Shown here: positions 50,877 through 61,884 of the stretch, one piece after another
Layout of the letters: each line of letters starts with the position of its first letter
How positions within the stretch are numbered: position 1 is the stretch's first letter
DNA from: Cristatella mucedo
Taxonomy: Eukaryota; Bryozoa; Phylactolaemata; Cristatellidae
Assembly: GCA_009760855.2 (NCBI GenBank)
Contig: WPIO01000180.1
Span: forward strand, 246,001-310,000
Direction of reading: 5' to 3'
DNA: 64,000 nt
Made by a program: the position numbers and the translations under genes
Notes under the pieces: generated by a model
Database searches by the model: none
What the model saw: only the letters and a program-made list of their open reading frames with translations
What the model was told of the DNA's origin: nothing

Positions 50877-50975
50877 CGAGTGGAGGGAGAGAGAGGGGGA
50901 GAGAGAGAGAGAGAGAGGAGGATGAGGAGAGAGAGAGAGAGACAGAGAGAGAGAGAGAGTGTGTGTGTGTGTATG
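50877..50975. repeat. GA-rich then GT microsatellite
   Basis: Imperfect GA repeats with GGAGG interruptions and a short GT run at the right. Confidence 0.9.
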
Positions 50976-51739
50976 CGGGCGGGGGCGTGAGAAGGAGCTT
51001 TCCATTCCCAGAAGTCCGTCAAGACATTGGATTATGTGGCTTTACATAATATTCGCTTAGAAAGCTCTCCTTTTAAACATGGTTTAAGGCAATACAGTTG
51101 CAATTTTGAAATATTGTAATGAAATGCAATTTTCATGTAGGTCTGGGCCAAGGAATTCAGGCAAAATGCCTATTGAGATAACTTATAATTGTGCTATCCT
51201 TTAGTAATTACCATCATGCGAAACATGGATTACGAACTTCGAGTCATAGGGCAACGTCTTTATATCCTTGATTCGTTTTACCAATTATTCATATCTCTAA
51301 TACGATCTAACAGCAGCAGATAGTGATATTTTTGAAAAACGATGAAATTCAATCCTGATATTTATAAACAAGATTCCTGTAGCAGCTGTACTATGCACTT
51401 AATAAGACAGAGATAATGGGGATAGACTGAAGTGCGAAATTAACACATTCAGGAGTTTCGATATGATATTAATGTGTGAGTTAGTGATTAAATATCAAAT
51501 AAATATTGAAACAATTTAAGCAAGATGACATTTGAAAATTTTGCTGCTGAAACAGGTAAGCTATACAAATAAGTCGTGTCTATGAAAATGCATAACTATA
51601 TGAAACAGCTTTTGAATAGATACAATTAAAAAATTGGTGATTGTAAAATAATTCGTGAATGTCTGAGAAAATAACGTGTTTGCACGCATAATATATATAC
51701 ATAGAAAATCATGATTGCTGAACAGCCATAGTGACTTAC
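50976..51739. other. Intron sequence, no recognised feature
   Basis: AT-rich intron between exons 51740 and 50212; nothing matched. Confidence 0.5.
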
Positions 51740-51899
51740 TGCTTGCAACTCGGAGCCATTTTTCTAGGTGTTTTAGATAATCCTTGGCCAGGAAAGCAAT
51801 CAGGGGACCAATATAGTCCTGAAAAGTGCCTATGCTTTCAGCCGCCTTTTGTAGGTCATCAATTTGTGTCCATATGGCAAAGACGACCATCAGTGCTAT
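51740..51899 (-). CDS. STRA6: STRA6-like exon, helix continuation and loop
   Basis: A 160 bp exon, entered on a codon boundary after TTTTAG and ending GCAAGCA/GTAAGT with one base of a codon. It continues the helix begun upstream (IALMVVFAIW), then a charged loop (QIDDLQKAAE) and a second amphipathic stretch (YIGPLIAFLAKDYLKHLEKW). The order of helix, short loop containing Q-K, then a long segment ending near a K-x-x-x-x-L-E pattern matches the middle of the vertebrate protein. Confidence 0.85.
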
Positions 51900-51989
51900 C
51901 TAAAACGCTCACGACATGTGATCGCAAACTTATTTTTGATAAACTTCTCAAAGCAAGTGCTTGCAACTTACTATTTTTTGCAAACAGCT

Positions 51990-52136
51990 GGCATATGTAA
52001 AGAGCCCGAATAAAGATTAAGTTCTCTTGTTAAGCTACACAAATTAATTATGTCGTGGGCTCGAGCCCCGAGGCATATGTAAAGAGCCCGAATAAAGATT
52101 AAGTTCTCTTGTTAAGCTACACAAATTAATTATGTC
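51990..52136 (+). mobile_element. SINE1 tail, duplicated in tandem
   Basis: The 65 bp from GGCATATGTAAAGAGCCCGA to the end of the tail appears twice without a difference, at 51990-52054 and 52072-52136. Only the second has the B box (GTGGGCTCGAGCCCC) before it. Intron between exons 51740 and 54195 side, on the strand opposite to the gene. Confidence 0.8.
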
Positions 52137-54194
52137 AATATATTATTATTACCTTGGCTATGTTCCTATGCTACATGAAAATGTATTTAAGATTTATCTT
52201 CGGTCCTGGGTTCATTCTACTCATTTTCTCCAGCTTATCTACTAACCTTCTGTGCTCTTTTAGTGTGTACTCTTACTATTCACTCCTCTGCTTCTATCGT
52301 CTTTCGTTACTTTAAGCACAGTGGGAATATTTAGGCAATCTGCCCTTCCGTTTAAGTGCACCATAACTATGTGTTTGGCTAATGGCTACTGTCACTAAGG
52401 GAATTACTGTACATCTGTTACGTCTCAGTAGATCAATGGGAATTCTCAGCTCTCCATTCATTCACCGCAATGAGGTTTTTTTTCATGCTTAGAGTGTTTC
52501 CTCTGCATTATGTAGAGAATCTCTCATATGAAATGCCGTAAGAATTATCGGCCCTGAGATTATCTCTGTGTGACTGAGTACTTCCGTAACTATAATACTC
52601 GTCTGTTTCAGAAATTCCGTGGAGGCATGGTAGTGGGTGAATGTGATAAACACTTCTATTCATTATTTTGAAGTTTGAAATTGCAGCGATTGTGCTTCAC
52701 TTCTCTTACATCGTTACACATGAAACCTAGTTTATTTACCATCAATCGGATGAAGACGGCCACTAAAAGCCAAATAGGACAACAATTCACTGCCATAAAC
52801 ATTCGCACGTCAGGGAATCTATTGCCTGAGCAGTACACCATAGTTCGATCCCTGCAATGGTGGACAACTGAATGCAGTACAAACTGCCGAATAATTCATT
52901 TTATATCTCCCTAAGAGAACTTAATCTCTATTCACGCGCTTTCGCATTTGACACGAGGCTTGAGCCCGTGACCTCGGCAAACTCTCGGTCGAGGCGAGCA
53001 AACGAATGAAGTTGAGCGATAAATAGCAACGGAAGAGGTTACAGTGACTGGCAAATGTCGAAATAATCCCCTTCAGCTCTCTGGGCTGACTGTGCTCTTG
53101 CTTCATCCCTAGTGGCTAACTATAGTAATACCTGCATCCGTACCCCAAGAACAGCAGGTGGCTAACTAAAACTATCTCTGAGAAAAATTCACGAAAATTG
53201 TCTTTAAATTAACTACAGACATTGTATTCCCTAATCGACAGTGATCCAACATCCAACCAAACAAACTAGCACAGTAAATTCTACTTACTGCCTACAGGGT
53301 GACTACTAGTCCAAGCTTCTATGATAATAACAATAAATTTGTATTGCATATTTGGAAAAGGTAGTTTATCTCTAGGCACGTTAAATTTGCACCTAAAGGA
53401 CACTTTTTATGCTCTAGTGATCTAAAGGTTATACCATTGAATTAAAGGATTTACACAAACTATTGTTGATATATTAACGACCAAGTTATCCGAGCATTAG
53501 CCAAGTCAGTAACTTGGAAGATATCGAGAACAGAAATCCAGGTTCTAAAAGTTATTCATTACTTCGGCATAAAAAAGCATATCCTCTGCATTGCTACAAC
53601 TAACAATTTCGTAAGGGTTACAATGACTTCTCAATACACGTCCTGTCTATGGTAGTCAGCTTGGGTTGGTCTATCAGCTTGGGTTGGTCTATCTGCATAT
53701 GCACGACTTTGTGTCCAAATTAGGATTTCCCAAAATTGCCAAATTAAATAAATTTCTCTTAGATCCACTATAAATCAACTATTAAAGAGACACTATGTAA
53801 ATATTTTGAAATTGTATCTCTCAAAGTTGAGAATACACTGTAAAATAAATGACTTTCAGATTATTGCTCAAATTCCTTTGCTTACTGCTAACTCACCTGA
53901 TCAGAGGTTTATTGCTAGCGAACGCTTAGTGAAGAACTTAAACGTCAGCTTTGAATAAGAAATACGGAACAGAACAGGAGAAAATACGATGCTCCCTCTA
54001 CAGATACTTGGGCAAGCAGCTGACTTGCTATAAGCCTTTTCTGAGCGACTCATATTAATTTATTCAGAGGTACGATTGTCTGTCAAGACATGGTGCTTTA
54101 TGCGAAAGTAACCATTTAGTTATTATAATAATTTTACTGGAAGCTGCGTAGAACGTCGTGTGAGCTGCCATTTTGAGGTTTCGAAACTAGTTAC
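52137..54194. other. Intron sequence with one SINE1
   Basis: Contains the truncated SINE1 at 52897-53000. A weak SINE-like stretch at 53320-53460 was too diverged to call. Confidence 0.45.
52897..53000 (-). mobile_element. SINE1 (tRNA-derived), truncated
   Basis: Tail GAGATTAAGTTCTCTTAGGG and B box CACGGGCTCAAGCC in reverse; the A-box end is lost after TCGGTCGAGGCGAGC. Confidence 0.75.
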
Positions 54195-54324
54195 CTGGTA
54201 AGTCGCTGTAATTAGCATAGCGAATGTTGCTATCATCCGAGTAGGAAAGCGAAAATACGGCAGTGATTTGTAGGTAAAAAAATTCTTGATTTTCTTCATA
54301 AAGCCATCATGGTGTGATTCTTCT
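54195..54324 (-). CDS. STRA6: STRA6-like exon, FRFPTRM segment
   Basis: A 130 bp exon bounded by acceptor TGTGTTTGCAG and donor TACCAG/GTAACT. The first base completes a codon and 43 codons follow. It encodes a basic cytosolic stretch (MKKIKNFFTYK) followed by YFRFPTRMIATFAMLITATY, the start of a transmembrane helix. Vertebrate STRA6 has a matching segment: basic residues, an F-x-x-P-x-(R/K)-(M/L) motif, then a helix ending AIYQ or similar. It joins in frame to the exon at 51740-51899. Confidence 0.85.
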
Positions 54325-54479
54325 CTGCAAACACATACATACTTGATTTCATAAAAATTAAACATTATTTACTTAGTCTAGTAAATAATTCAGTGTATTT
54401 ATATGCACTCTACAGTGGTACTGCATATATAGAATGTTAGTTGGTTTATTATAAAACTCGCAATTTCACCCTGCATTAG

Positions 54480-54860
54480 CTTACTAATAAACATTCACAC
54501 GACGCAGCTAGCCAGTACTCTGAGCAAACAGGTGAGTTTTAGCAACTTTTTAAAAGTTTAAAGCATATTGAGCCTAATTCCGCCAGTCATGTCATTAGCT
54601 AGCTTTGAACTGTAAATACCAAATAAATTAAGTTCCAAAGTCTTTGAGGGTGGTGATAGGCACCGCCTAAGGATTAGAGTCAAGCAGTCTGCTGGTGAAA
54701 TGCAAAACTTGTTAAGAATCATTTCGGGTAGGCAGACCTCTGCAATCGAAAGAAGAGAGCTCACCGTGAGTAACAGAGCATTGGATTAGATATGCTGCGA
54801 ATTAAAGAAACATTATCTAACTGCAGTCAGCTGGGCGATATACGAACTAAACGTTAACCT
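54480..54860 (-). mobile_element. LINE RT C-terminal fragment, decayed
   Basis: Minus strand shows SKTLELNLFGIYSSKLAND and then FKKLLKLT, in the style of the end of CR1/L2 reverse transcriptases, but diverged. Sequence from 54860 to about 55560 also has a LINE-like look but no certain motif. Confidence 0.5.
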
Positions 54861-55807
54861 GAAGGTAATTTTGTTCCAAATGAAAGTTTTTCTTGCACAG
54901 GAAGGAAGATTACCTAATAGTGATATCCATAATTGTTTTTACAGAAGTCGTTAATCAATCTACATGTTTGCCCACAATATCCTATTCCAAATGAGCTTGA
55001 ATTCTTTCGATAGGACATTTTTGAAGGTTAGTTGAATAGACTGTGGAGCTAATATGAAAGACCATTTAAAAGTCATATTACAATAGGGTATATCCAGATT
55101 GCATGAAAGACGCTCTGACTCAGTTTTTAAATTACGAAGCTGAGTTATTTTTGGTGATTAGGCTTTACAAAGTTCAAATAATAAAGGTTTTCCCTGCAGT
55201 AATTCGCTTGCTTTAATTGTCTTCTAATTTGAGAGATAGTTAGCAGGGATAATGTTTTAAAATGTATATAGCAAACAATTTTAAGACTTTAAAAGGGATT
55301 TAGCGATTCTGGAAGGTGCTAGCGGATACAGATGGTCCAATAGAAGGAACCTACCCAAGTCAGCTTTCCTGAAAAGTCTATGCATTAGCCTGTTCTAGCA
55401 CATTTGAATGCAAAAACTTGAAGCGCTGGGGTGAGATTTCACGAGTCAATGTGGTACATATACTCAGGGAGCTGGTTCATAGTTGTAAATCAAGGAATCA
55501 ACAATCTGCTCATTCCAATGTTACTCTTAAGCTTCAAAAATAAAGTAAAACAGTTAATCTTGAGCTAGGTGCTAAAAAGACCAGTTGAAATTGATTTGCA
55601 AAAGCAACAGGGAGCTCATATCGTCAGCCTCTAGTCACCAGCTTGGGCACCAGAAGTTGCTTTGTTACCCACCCCATCGTCCTTTAACTCTTCGAGTTCC
55701 ATCAACAACATTGTATCGCTTTTGAGAAACAATTTCTCATAAAATTACTGATTCAGTTGCAGAAAAACCATCTATAGGCTCGGAAGGTGCATCATACAAG
55801 TACTCAC

Positions 55808-55878
55808 TCGTGCCATGGCAAAGGTGTGGGCCCAAGAAGCCGATGCACATATAGCACGTGATGCTTCTCTGCCAAAGG
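55808..55878 (-). CDS. STRA6: STRA6-like exon, SWAH segment
   Basis: A 71 bp exon with a very strong acceptor (long pyrimidine tract ending TTGTTGTTGCAG) and donor CACGA/GTGAGT. It enters after the first base of a codon and leaves on a codon boundary. The translation contains GREASRAICASASWAHTFA, which resembles the conserved stretch before and through the tryptophan of the SWAH region, after the early transmembrane helices of STRA6. The next recognised exon (54195-54324) needs two leading bases, so at least one exon between them is missing from my reading. The assignment rests on this motif, its position and its orientation. Confidence 0.6.
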
Positions 55879-56082
55879 CTGCAACAACAATCCGTTAAGA
55901 AGAGTAAATAGAAGGGTGACTGGCATAAACACATGGATCAATTTTTATAGCTACTTTTGCAGCACAGATTCTTGCAGGTACTCTTCATTTACAAATAAAT
56001 CTAGACTACCACTACTCCCGGCATGAATGACGACGGTAACCTCTAATTAATGGAAGCTCCCTTTCCTCCCGAGCCAAATATG

Positions 56083-56960
56083 TATCTCCGTCTGTAACTC
56101 CACAAAGTCATAAAGACCATGTGGGTGTTACGCAGGAGAGTTTAGTATAGCCTACTCACAGCCTAAGCGGCTTTTGGTACGCATTCGGTAGCCAACAGAC
56201 TTCATCTCATGCAACGAAGAGAAAGTGGGAAGCATAGCAGAGTCAGAAGAGCAGTTGAGGTAGTGAGTAGCATAGAAGTAGCAGTTCCGGCCCGCTGAAA
56301 AGGATGTGCCATAGTCGGCAGTAGGAGAGTAGTTGTCGTTGCGTAAGAATTGTGGAAGCGAGTTCTACAGTCTAGGACCTGCAGAGCTAAAGCTTCTGTT
56401 GCCAACTGTCTTTAAGCTGAGCAATGGGACAGCTAATTTATTATCCACACAGGACTTGAGTTTGCGAACAGGCTGAAACTGATGCAGCAGTTCAGCTAGG
56501 TACGAAGGAGCTAAGCCGTGACCACCCTTGTGGGTCAGCTTAAAAACTTTGCTCTGTATCCTTTGCTCAACCACCAACCATCCTAGCTATTTCAGCAAAG
56601 AAGACACGTGCTCAAACCACTGGGACTTGAAGACTAGCCTTGCAGCCATATTCATTGTCCGATGTAGTGGCACAATGGCTTTCTTTGGCAGCCCAGCCAA
56701 GAGGGAATTACAATAATCAAGCCGAGACAGAACTAAAGAGCTAGTTAAATATTTTGCAAGCCACTGTGGGAGACAGCTCCTAAACTTGGATAGAAATCGG
56801 ATGTGATGGCTAGCTGTAAAGGCAGTCTTCCGAATGAAGCTTTTGAAATTGAGGCAGTTGTCGAACACGACACCTAAATTTTGAGTAGGTGGTGATGGTT
56901 GCACAATAGTCTCACCTATAAGAACAGCTACGCATTTAAATCCAGCCACTTGCTTAGGGT
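56083..56960 (-). mobile_element. LINE family A, 0.9 kb copy
   Basis: Second longest family A copy. The minus strand reads QNLGVVFDNCLNFKSFIRK, RLDYCNSLLAGLPKKAIV, then LGWLVVEQRIQSKVFKL and GHGLAPSYLAELLHQF, and continues through the UTR. Several stops interrupt it. It begins in the C-terminal third of the reverse transcriptase, so it is 5' truncated. Confidence 0.9.
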
Positions 56961-57119
56961 GCCCTAAGAGCGGCATTTCATTTTTAACTATTAGACTGTA
57001 TATCCGATACCAAATGATAATAACTAATTAACCAGCAATCTTAACGATCTTCATATCGTGAACTATATAAAAAACATACAGATGACTTTCATTTTATATC
57101 CTAACAGAATGTTTTACCA

Positions 57120-57350
57120 ATAATTTATAATAATATAATAATAAAACACTTGATAAAGAGACCCCAGAGAAACCAATTTCTTTTTAGGCACTTTTAATCT
57201 GCTGAAAAAAAACAAGATCGTGTGGTTAGTGGTTATATGTTCAATATTAACAAAAACAACATGGTTAGGCGTGATATGCACAGGGTCAGCATGGAAGTGT
57301 GATTAGTGGTACAATGTGCAGTGTACTCAAGCATAAGCATATTGTTGACG
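57120..57350 (-). mobile_element. LINE family B, 3' end
   Basis: Tail of ATAATAATATAATAATAAAA type, hairpin (CAGAGAAACCAATTTCTTTTT), then UTR (TGGTTAGGCGTGATATGCAC). Truncated near 57350, next to a SINE2 remnant. Confidence 0.8.
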
Positions 57351-57369
57351 TCTGCTTAATGAGCAGAAT

Positions 57370-57447
57370 CATTTAGATAGTGGCAGAAGAGCTTTTGTAG
57401 CCTACAACTATCACCTAGGGTATTCTTCGAAGAATTTAAACCTGCAA
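57370..57447 (-). mobile_element. SINE2 remnant beside minisatellite
   Basis: Keeps the tail-side words AGTGGCAGAAGAGCTTTTGT and a B-box-like GAATTTAAACCTGC; beyond that the sequence turns into a 13-bp tandem repeat. Confidence 0.5.
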
Positions 57448-57655
57448 GGCCTGAATCCTAGGCCTGAGTCCTACACCTGAATCCTAGACCTGAATCCTAG
57501 ACCTGAATCCTAGACCTGAATCCTAGACCTGAATCCTAGGCCTGAATCCTAGACCTGAATCCTAGGCCTGAATTCTAGACCTGAATCCTAGACCTGAATC
57601 CTAGACCTGAATCCTAGACCTGAATCTTAGGCCTGAATCCTAGACCTGAATCCTA
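57448..57655. repeat. 13-bp minisatellite, 16 units
   Basis: Sixteen tandem units of GACCTGAATCCTA with G/A variation at position 2 and a few other changes. Begins exactly where a SINE2 remnant ends. Confidence 0.93.
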
Positions 57656-57741
57656 GACCAGAGTTGGTAAGTTCGATCAGAATTCTCAGAATCATTGCAG
57701 TATTTTTTAAAGTACGTAATTCTTCATCTAGTCCTAAAAGT

Positions 57742-57930
57742 CTCTAGTTCTCAACCTTCCCAATGTGGTGACTCTTTAAAATATTGGTATACATGTTGTG
57801 GCGACACAAAACTATAAAGTTACTGTGCGAGAAATGTGGAAATGCGTATTTTCCAATGGTCATAGGCGACCTCTTTGAAAGGGTCGTTTGATGGCCAAAG
57901 GGGTAGCGACCCACAGGTTGAGAACCGCAG
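57742..57930 (-). mobile_element. SPIN-like hAT MITE (189 bp)
   Basis: Non-autonomous hAT element. Ends are inverted repeats, AGTTCTCAACCTTCC on the left and GGGTCGC..CCACAGGTTGAGAACCGCAG-type on the right. Internal words match what I remember of the SPIN family: ACATGTTGTGGCGAC, GGTCATAGGCGACC, TTTGAAAGGGTCGTTTG and CCAAAGGGGT. No transposase is encoded. An 8-bp target duplication is not evident (CTAAAAGT left, ATCCAGTT right), so the flanks have decayed or recombined. SPIN elements are known for horizontal spread between distant animals. Confidence 0.75.
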
Positions 57931-58159
57931 ATCCAGTTAATGATGCAAAGTATTTTGACCCACAAACACTGTTTTTGAGAGACAGAACCATTATCACAGA
58001 ATAACTCTAGAATAATAACCCTGTATTAAACGAAATTCTACCTGCATATTTAATATATTTTACTTATATTGATTACATTTATATTTATACTTATATTATA
58101 TTTTTCAAATATTTTACTCAGAAATTATGCATAATATAGCGGCACAATTAAAAAATTAA

Positions 58160-58560
58160 CTAAGCAGAGATTATCTTTGTTCATTCACATTAATACTGCT
58201 GAGTATTCCACTGAGACAGCATTTGGGCCATTGCAGAACAGTGCCAGTGATGCCCAGGCTAGATCTGACCCGCTCACGAAGGACTTTGCGATCAACAGTA
58301 TCAAAAGTAGCCGAAAGATCGAGTAAAACAAGCAGATAAACTCTACTCATGCCAGCATTCCTAACTAGATCACTGTACACCAAAAGCAATACTGATTCTT
58401 TGGAGTGATTATCTCTAAAGCCAGACTGGAACTTACTAGCAAGGCTTGAAGTTTCACTATCTCAGTTCAGCTGGTCTGCCAGGACTCGTTGCAACTTTTT
58501 TAGATAGGAACGGTAGAAGAGAGACTTAGCCGTCGTTGCTAAAGTTCTCTTGGTCTCGTG
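58160..58560 (-). mobile_element. LINE family B, RT core fragment
   Basis: Minus strand reads YLLVLLDLSATFDTVDRKVL, the first catalytic aspartate region of the reverse transcriptase, then LGITGTVLQW. Upstream words (KFQSGF-like) extend to about 58560. Confidence 0.85.
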
Positions 58561-58704
58561 TCGCCGTATTGAGTAGTGGTCTGTCTTGATCTTTTATAAG
58601 ATTGCTTGGAGCATGCATTACCTAGTCCTTATATTATAGATAAGCTATTAATAGCTAATTCCATTGTGTCTCACTTGTGAATTAGATTTCATTTATTGCA
58701 GGAT

Positions 58705-59280
58705 GGCCTTAAAATCCCTGAGAGAGACGTTCTAGTTGTTTATGAAAACCTCGTAGCAGGTTCAAATCCTTTGGAATCCGTATCTTTAGCTCATATGCTC
58801 CCAAAGCCTGTAACTTCCTCACAACTTGCATCACAGCATCTCCGTACTTGAACACTTGAATAAAACAAAAACCGCATCTATTTATTACAACATGCAGCTG
58901 GTCTACGTGATTTGTCCTATAATAATAATAATAATAATTCACTTGATAAAGCGCCCTCAGAGAACTCAATCTCTCTCTAGGCGCTTTACATTTGCTGTAA
59001 AGTGAAATGCAGTTGAATGGTAAGTAAAATCATGCTTGAAAAACAAACGAAATGAATAATATGGTTAGGGGTGACATGCACAAGGTCAGCCTTATTTATA
59101 ACAGCATTCAGTGGGTCTACGTGTTTTGTCCTATAGTGCTAATTCCTGCTGTCACTGTGCATGCTGCCTCTAGCAATGCTTGCCATCTGAATCTGTGCAT
59201 GTCACTTCTAACCACGTTATGCTATTTGCAATTTAGTATGCTACCACTAACCTCTCGATCATACTTCCTTTGCAATGTAT
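58705..59280 (+). mobile_element. LINE family B 3' region, split by a nested copy
   Basis: Plus-strand C-terminal region at 58705-58918 (SYAPKA-type words), interrupted at 58919-59088, resuming at 59089-59280 with the UTR (GTGCATGCTGCCTCTAGC; CTACCACTAACCTC). The two sides of the interruption carry the same stretch of about 44 bp, a target-site duplication. Confidence 0.85.
58919..59088 (-). mobile_element. LINE family B, nested 3' end insertion
   Basis: 170 bp, opposite orientation to its host copy. It starts with an AAT repeat (reverse of the ATT tail), then a well preserved hairpin and UTR, ending truncated at GACATGCACAAGGTCAGC. It is very similar to the copy at 7905-8185. Confidence 0.9.
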
Positions 59281-60036
59281 TATGGTTACTATGACGCCTA
59301 TAGTGCAGATCAAGGCCGGGCTGGTGTCAGCCATACTTTATTAGGTCCACCCTGATGTAAGTGCTTTTGCCAGCTGGTGCTGTTTTTTGCTGGTTCTGGA
59401 GAACTGTGTCGTTCCCGCTTGTACCTGACGATTAAGGAAGATTCCAGCTACATCAAATTCAGAACCTTAAATAATAGTTTAGGTCTCTTGGGAATGGAAA
59501 AAATACCGTTATGTATGCAATAAGCACTTCTTTTATATCATACGAAAGTTGATAAGCCTAGTTTCAACTGCGAAACCTCAAGACGACGGGATTAGCCATA
59601 ATTCTGTGATATTCGTGTGTTACTCGAATGCCTCCTAAGCACTGTCAACAAGTCTTCCAAATAGCGTATTATATACCAAACTTAAGATAATCTGTGTGAA
59701 TCTACGCTGTCTTTTTCTATCAAAAGAATAAATGTTTAGATATTAATAGAAGAATAATAGGGCAACAAGGAAACACTTTTCTAAGGCTTTGCCTATAATC
59801 TTGCACTTCTTTATGTTTTACGACATTTCCTTTGACCTGCATATGATAATTCTCTTTCTTATTCCTTAAAAATCTATGCTGCCTTCAAAATACTATAAAA
59901 CTTCATAAATCTAAAGATATACCTCGTGATATGCAACTCAATGAGTGCAACTGTAACTGGAAGATGCAAGTATAGGAGCCGTTCACGTTTCCTTAGTAGA
60001 AGTAATCTAGTAAGCTTAGTGTCATTGATGAGTGTG

Positions 60037-60467
60037 CTATTGACCGACTCGACGGATTTTTGGTTTAACTCTGCATCTCGGGTCAGAAATCTTTCTCGGC
60101 ATCAAATAGTATTGCAGTTGAAGTCTCGGATACATTGATAGATCTAGGCCCATAAAGTTATTCCTCGGAGTCACACAGCCTTCAAAGCTGGCTGGTTCAT
60201 GATTACCATCCGGCCAGATTTCGACAGTCGTTAGTAGTGCTTTCTCTGTCTCAAAACAATGCACGAGTCATTGTTAACTGCAGGTGCTCATGTAGTGGAA
60301 TACCTGACTTCTCAAGTGTAATCCAAGCTGTCGCTTGCGAATGCAAATGATTGCGACGTAGAAAAACTTGGCAGTAAGGCCAGTAAGACAGATGAGGGCT
60401 GGCATGTTGTAGATCAAAGTGTTGTACTGAATCAGAGGCTAAAACGCAGAATAGAAGACACATTTTC
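60037..60467 (-). CDS. Candidate two-part coding segment, unrecognised
   Basis: A segment opens after a possible acceptor (GGGTTTCAG) at 60467, has an ATG within two codons (MCLLFCVLASDSVQHF), and runs to a possible donor at 60304. Removing a 58 bp GT-AG stretch (60246-60303) keeps the frame and continues as EKALLTTVEIWPDGNHEPAS to a stop at 60037. A third frame is also open from about 60100 to a possible donor near 59935 (ending RERLLYLHLPVTVALIELHI). I do not recognise any of these products. Several frames being open at once weakens the coding case. Confidence 0.2.
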
Positions 60468-61007
60468 CTGAAACCCAATAATAACAGAATAATTCACAGT
60501 CAAAGTTAAAAAATCAAAGTAGTAAAATGAGACATTCTAATTATTCAGCATTTCTATCGTACTCTGTATAAATTTATCGGTAACAATGGTTTCAATTGAC
60601 GATATATAGCGAAATTTTGGTGTCAGACTTGAACAAAATCGAGCATATTGAATTAGGACATCGCACGCTGACATGAAACGAGCATTTGGACATCCTTAAC
60701 AAAACATTTCCAAATACCTTTGCTGTCACATCGCATAACTTAAAGCGTAAGAGTTAGTAATAGTAGTAATAATAATAGCTCTGAAAAATTCATTTACTGA
60801 AACAGCCTCTTCATAAGATTTACATATGCATCCAGTATTATACTCTCGTAGGAGACATTATGCAGTTAGCTAAAGCAAGCTGCAAGTCAATCAAACGTAC
60901 TGCACTTGCGGTACTAAAAATCAACGTGATGCTAACATCGTGCACTCTTGCACCGTGGGCAATGTCCTTCGACTAATTATCATTCAGAAACTGCTCAGTT
61001 TGCTCTG

Positions 61008-61168
61008 GTGGCCCAGTGTTTAAGGCGCTAAACTAGCTCGAGAATATAAGTCAAGATTATGGTATTTGATAACAAAGGTCGTGAGCTCAGGTCATGCGGT
61101 ATATGTAAAGTACCTATATGGAGATTAGGTTCTCTTAAGGTACTAAAAAAGAATTACATTTTGTCTAA
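61008..61168 (+). mobile_element. SINE1 (tRNA-derived), diverged
   Basis: Plus-strand A box GGTGGCCCAGTGTTTAAGG, B box GTCGTGAGCTCAGGTC, tail TATGGAGATTAGGTTCTCTT. Old copy. Confidence 0.65.
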
Positions 61169-61817
61169 AAACTTTTATGCTTTCATTTCATCACATCTGA
61201 AGTGTCTAAAAATTAACTTACGTCTCTTAAGACGTAACACGTGAGTCATCTGATAATGCTTAACCTTATTTTATTCTTACTATGCTTGGCCATGCCTAAT
61301 TTGGGTGGTCTACCTTTATTAATTGCTTTTTGAAGTATTCGCACCAATAGCCTCTCCACGCTTGAAGTAGTTACATTCAGAAACACTCGCATTTATAGTC
61401 AGCTGCTTATAATCCCAACCGTTGGTAAATTTACGGTCCAAATAGTGATTAAATCCGACGCGACTTAGGAAATAGATGTAAACCGAAAAGAATGTCGTAA
61501 GTTTAATTTGTGAACGTCGTGAATTCTAAAGTATGCGTGTTCCCTACGATGCATTCCGACACTTTCAGACATCGTTTCCTCCCTACTGTATGCGTATTGT
61601 CAAATCTGCTGACAGCTCATGGATTTTGAAAGTTTTCTTGGATGCATGTAAGTGTTTTTTTTTTTATTATACAAGACCGTGGACCAATTCATGGCTCCAA
61701 ACTTTTTTAAGTCAAACCGTCGTAGATTTAGGGTATACTGTATCGCACATCAAAGTTTTCTTATTATCAGTGCTCCTGTTTGTATGGAAGCGTGACCAAA
61801 CCGGAAATAAGCATCAC

Positions 61818-61884
61818 CTTTTCGGACGACCCCAGAGTTCGATCGGAATCACCTTCGGCAGCGACAATATTGCCATTCATCTGA
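61818..61884 (-). CDS. Candidate exon, unassigned
   Basis: A 67 bp segment with acceptor AAATCCTTCAG and donor GAAAAG/GTGATG. It translates to QMNGNIVAAEGDSDRTLGSS and EK, a polar acidic stretch with an internal ATG. It might be an N-terminal or loop exon of the gene on this strand. No family motif is visible. Confidence 0.2.

Noticed and set aside
55443-55471. 29-bp micro-exon that would join exons 55808 and 54195 in phase (LPEYMYHID)
   Set aside because: Phase and borders fit, but it lacks the expected transmembrane helix, the acceptor is weak, and the region is LINE-like; probably chance.
55950-56005. NEEYLQESVL frame resembling the missing STRA6 loop
   Set aside because: It lies upstream of exon 55808, in the wrong order, and ends in a stop without a donor.
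57448-57655. Regular repeat resembling a CRISPR array
   Set aside because: Units are contiguous 13-mers with no spacers, in an animal genome; it is a minisatellite.
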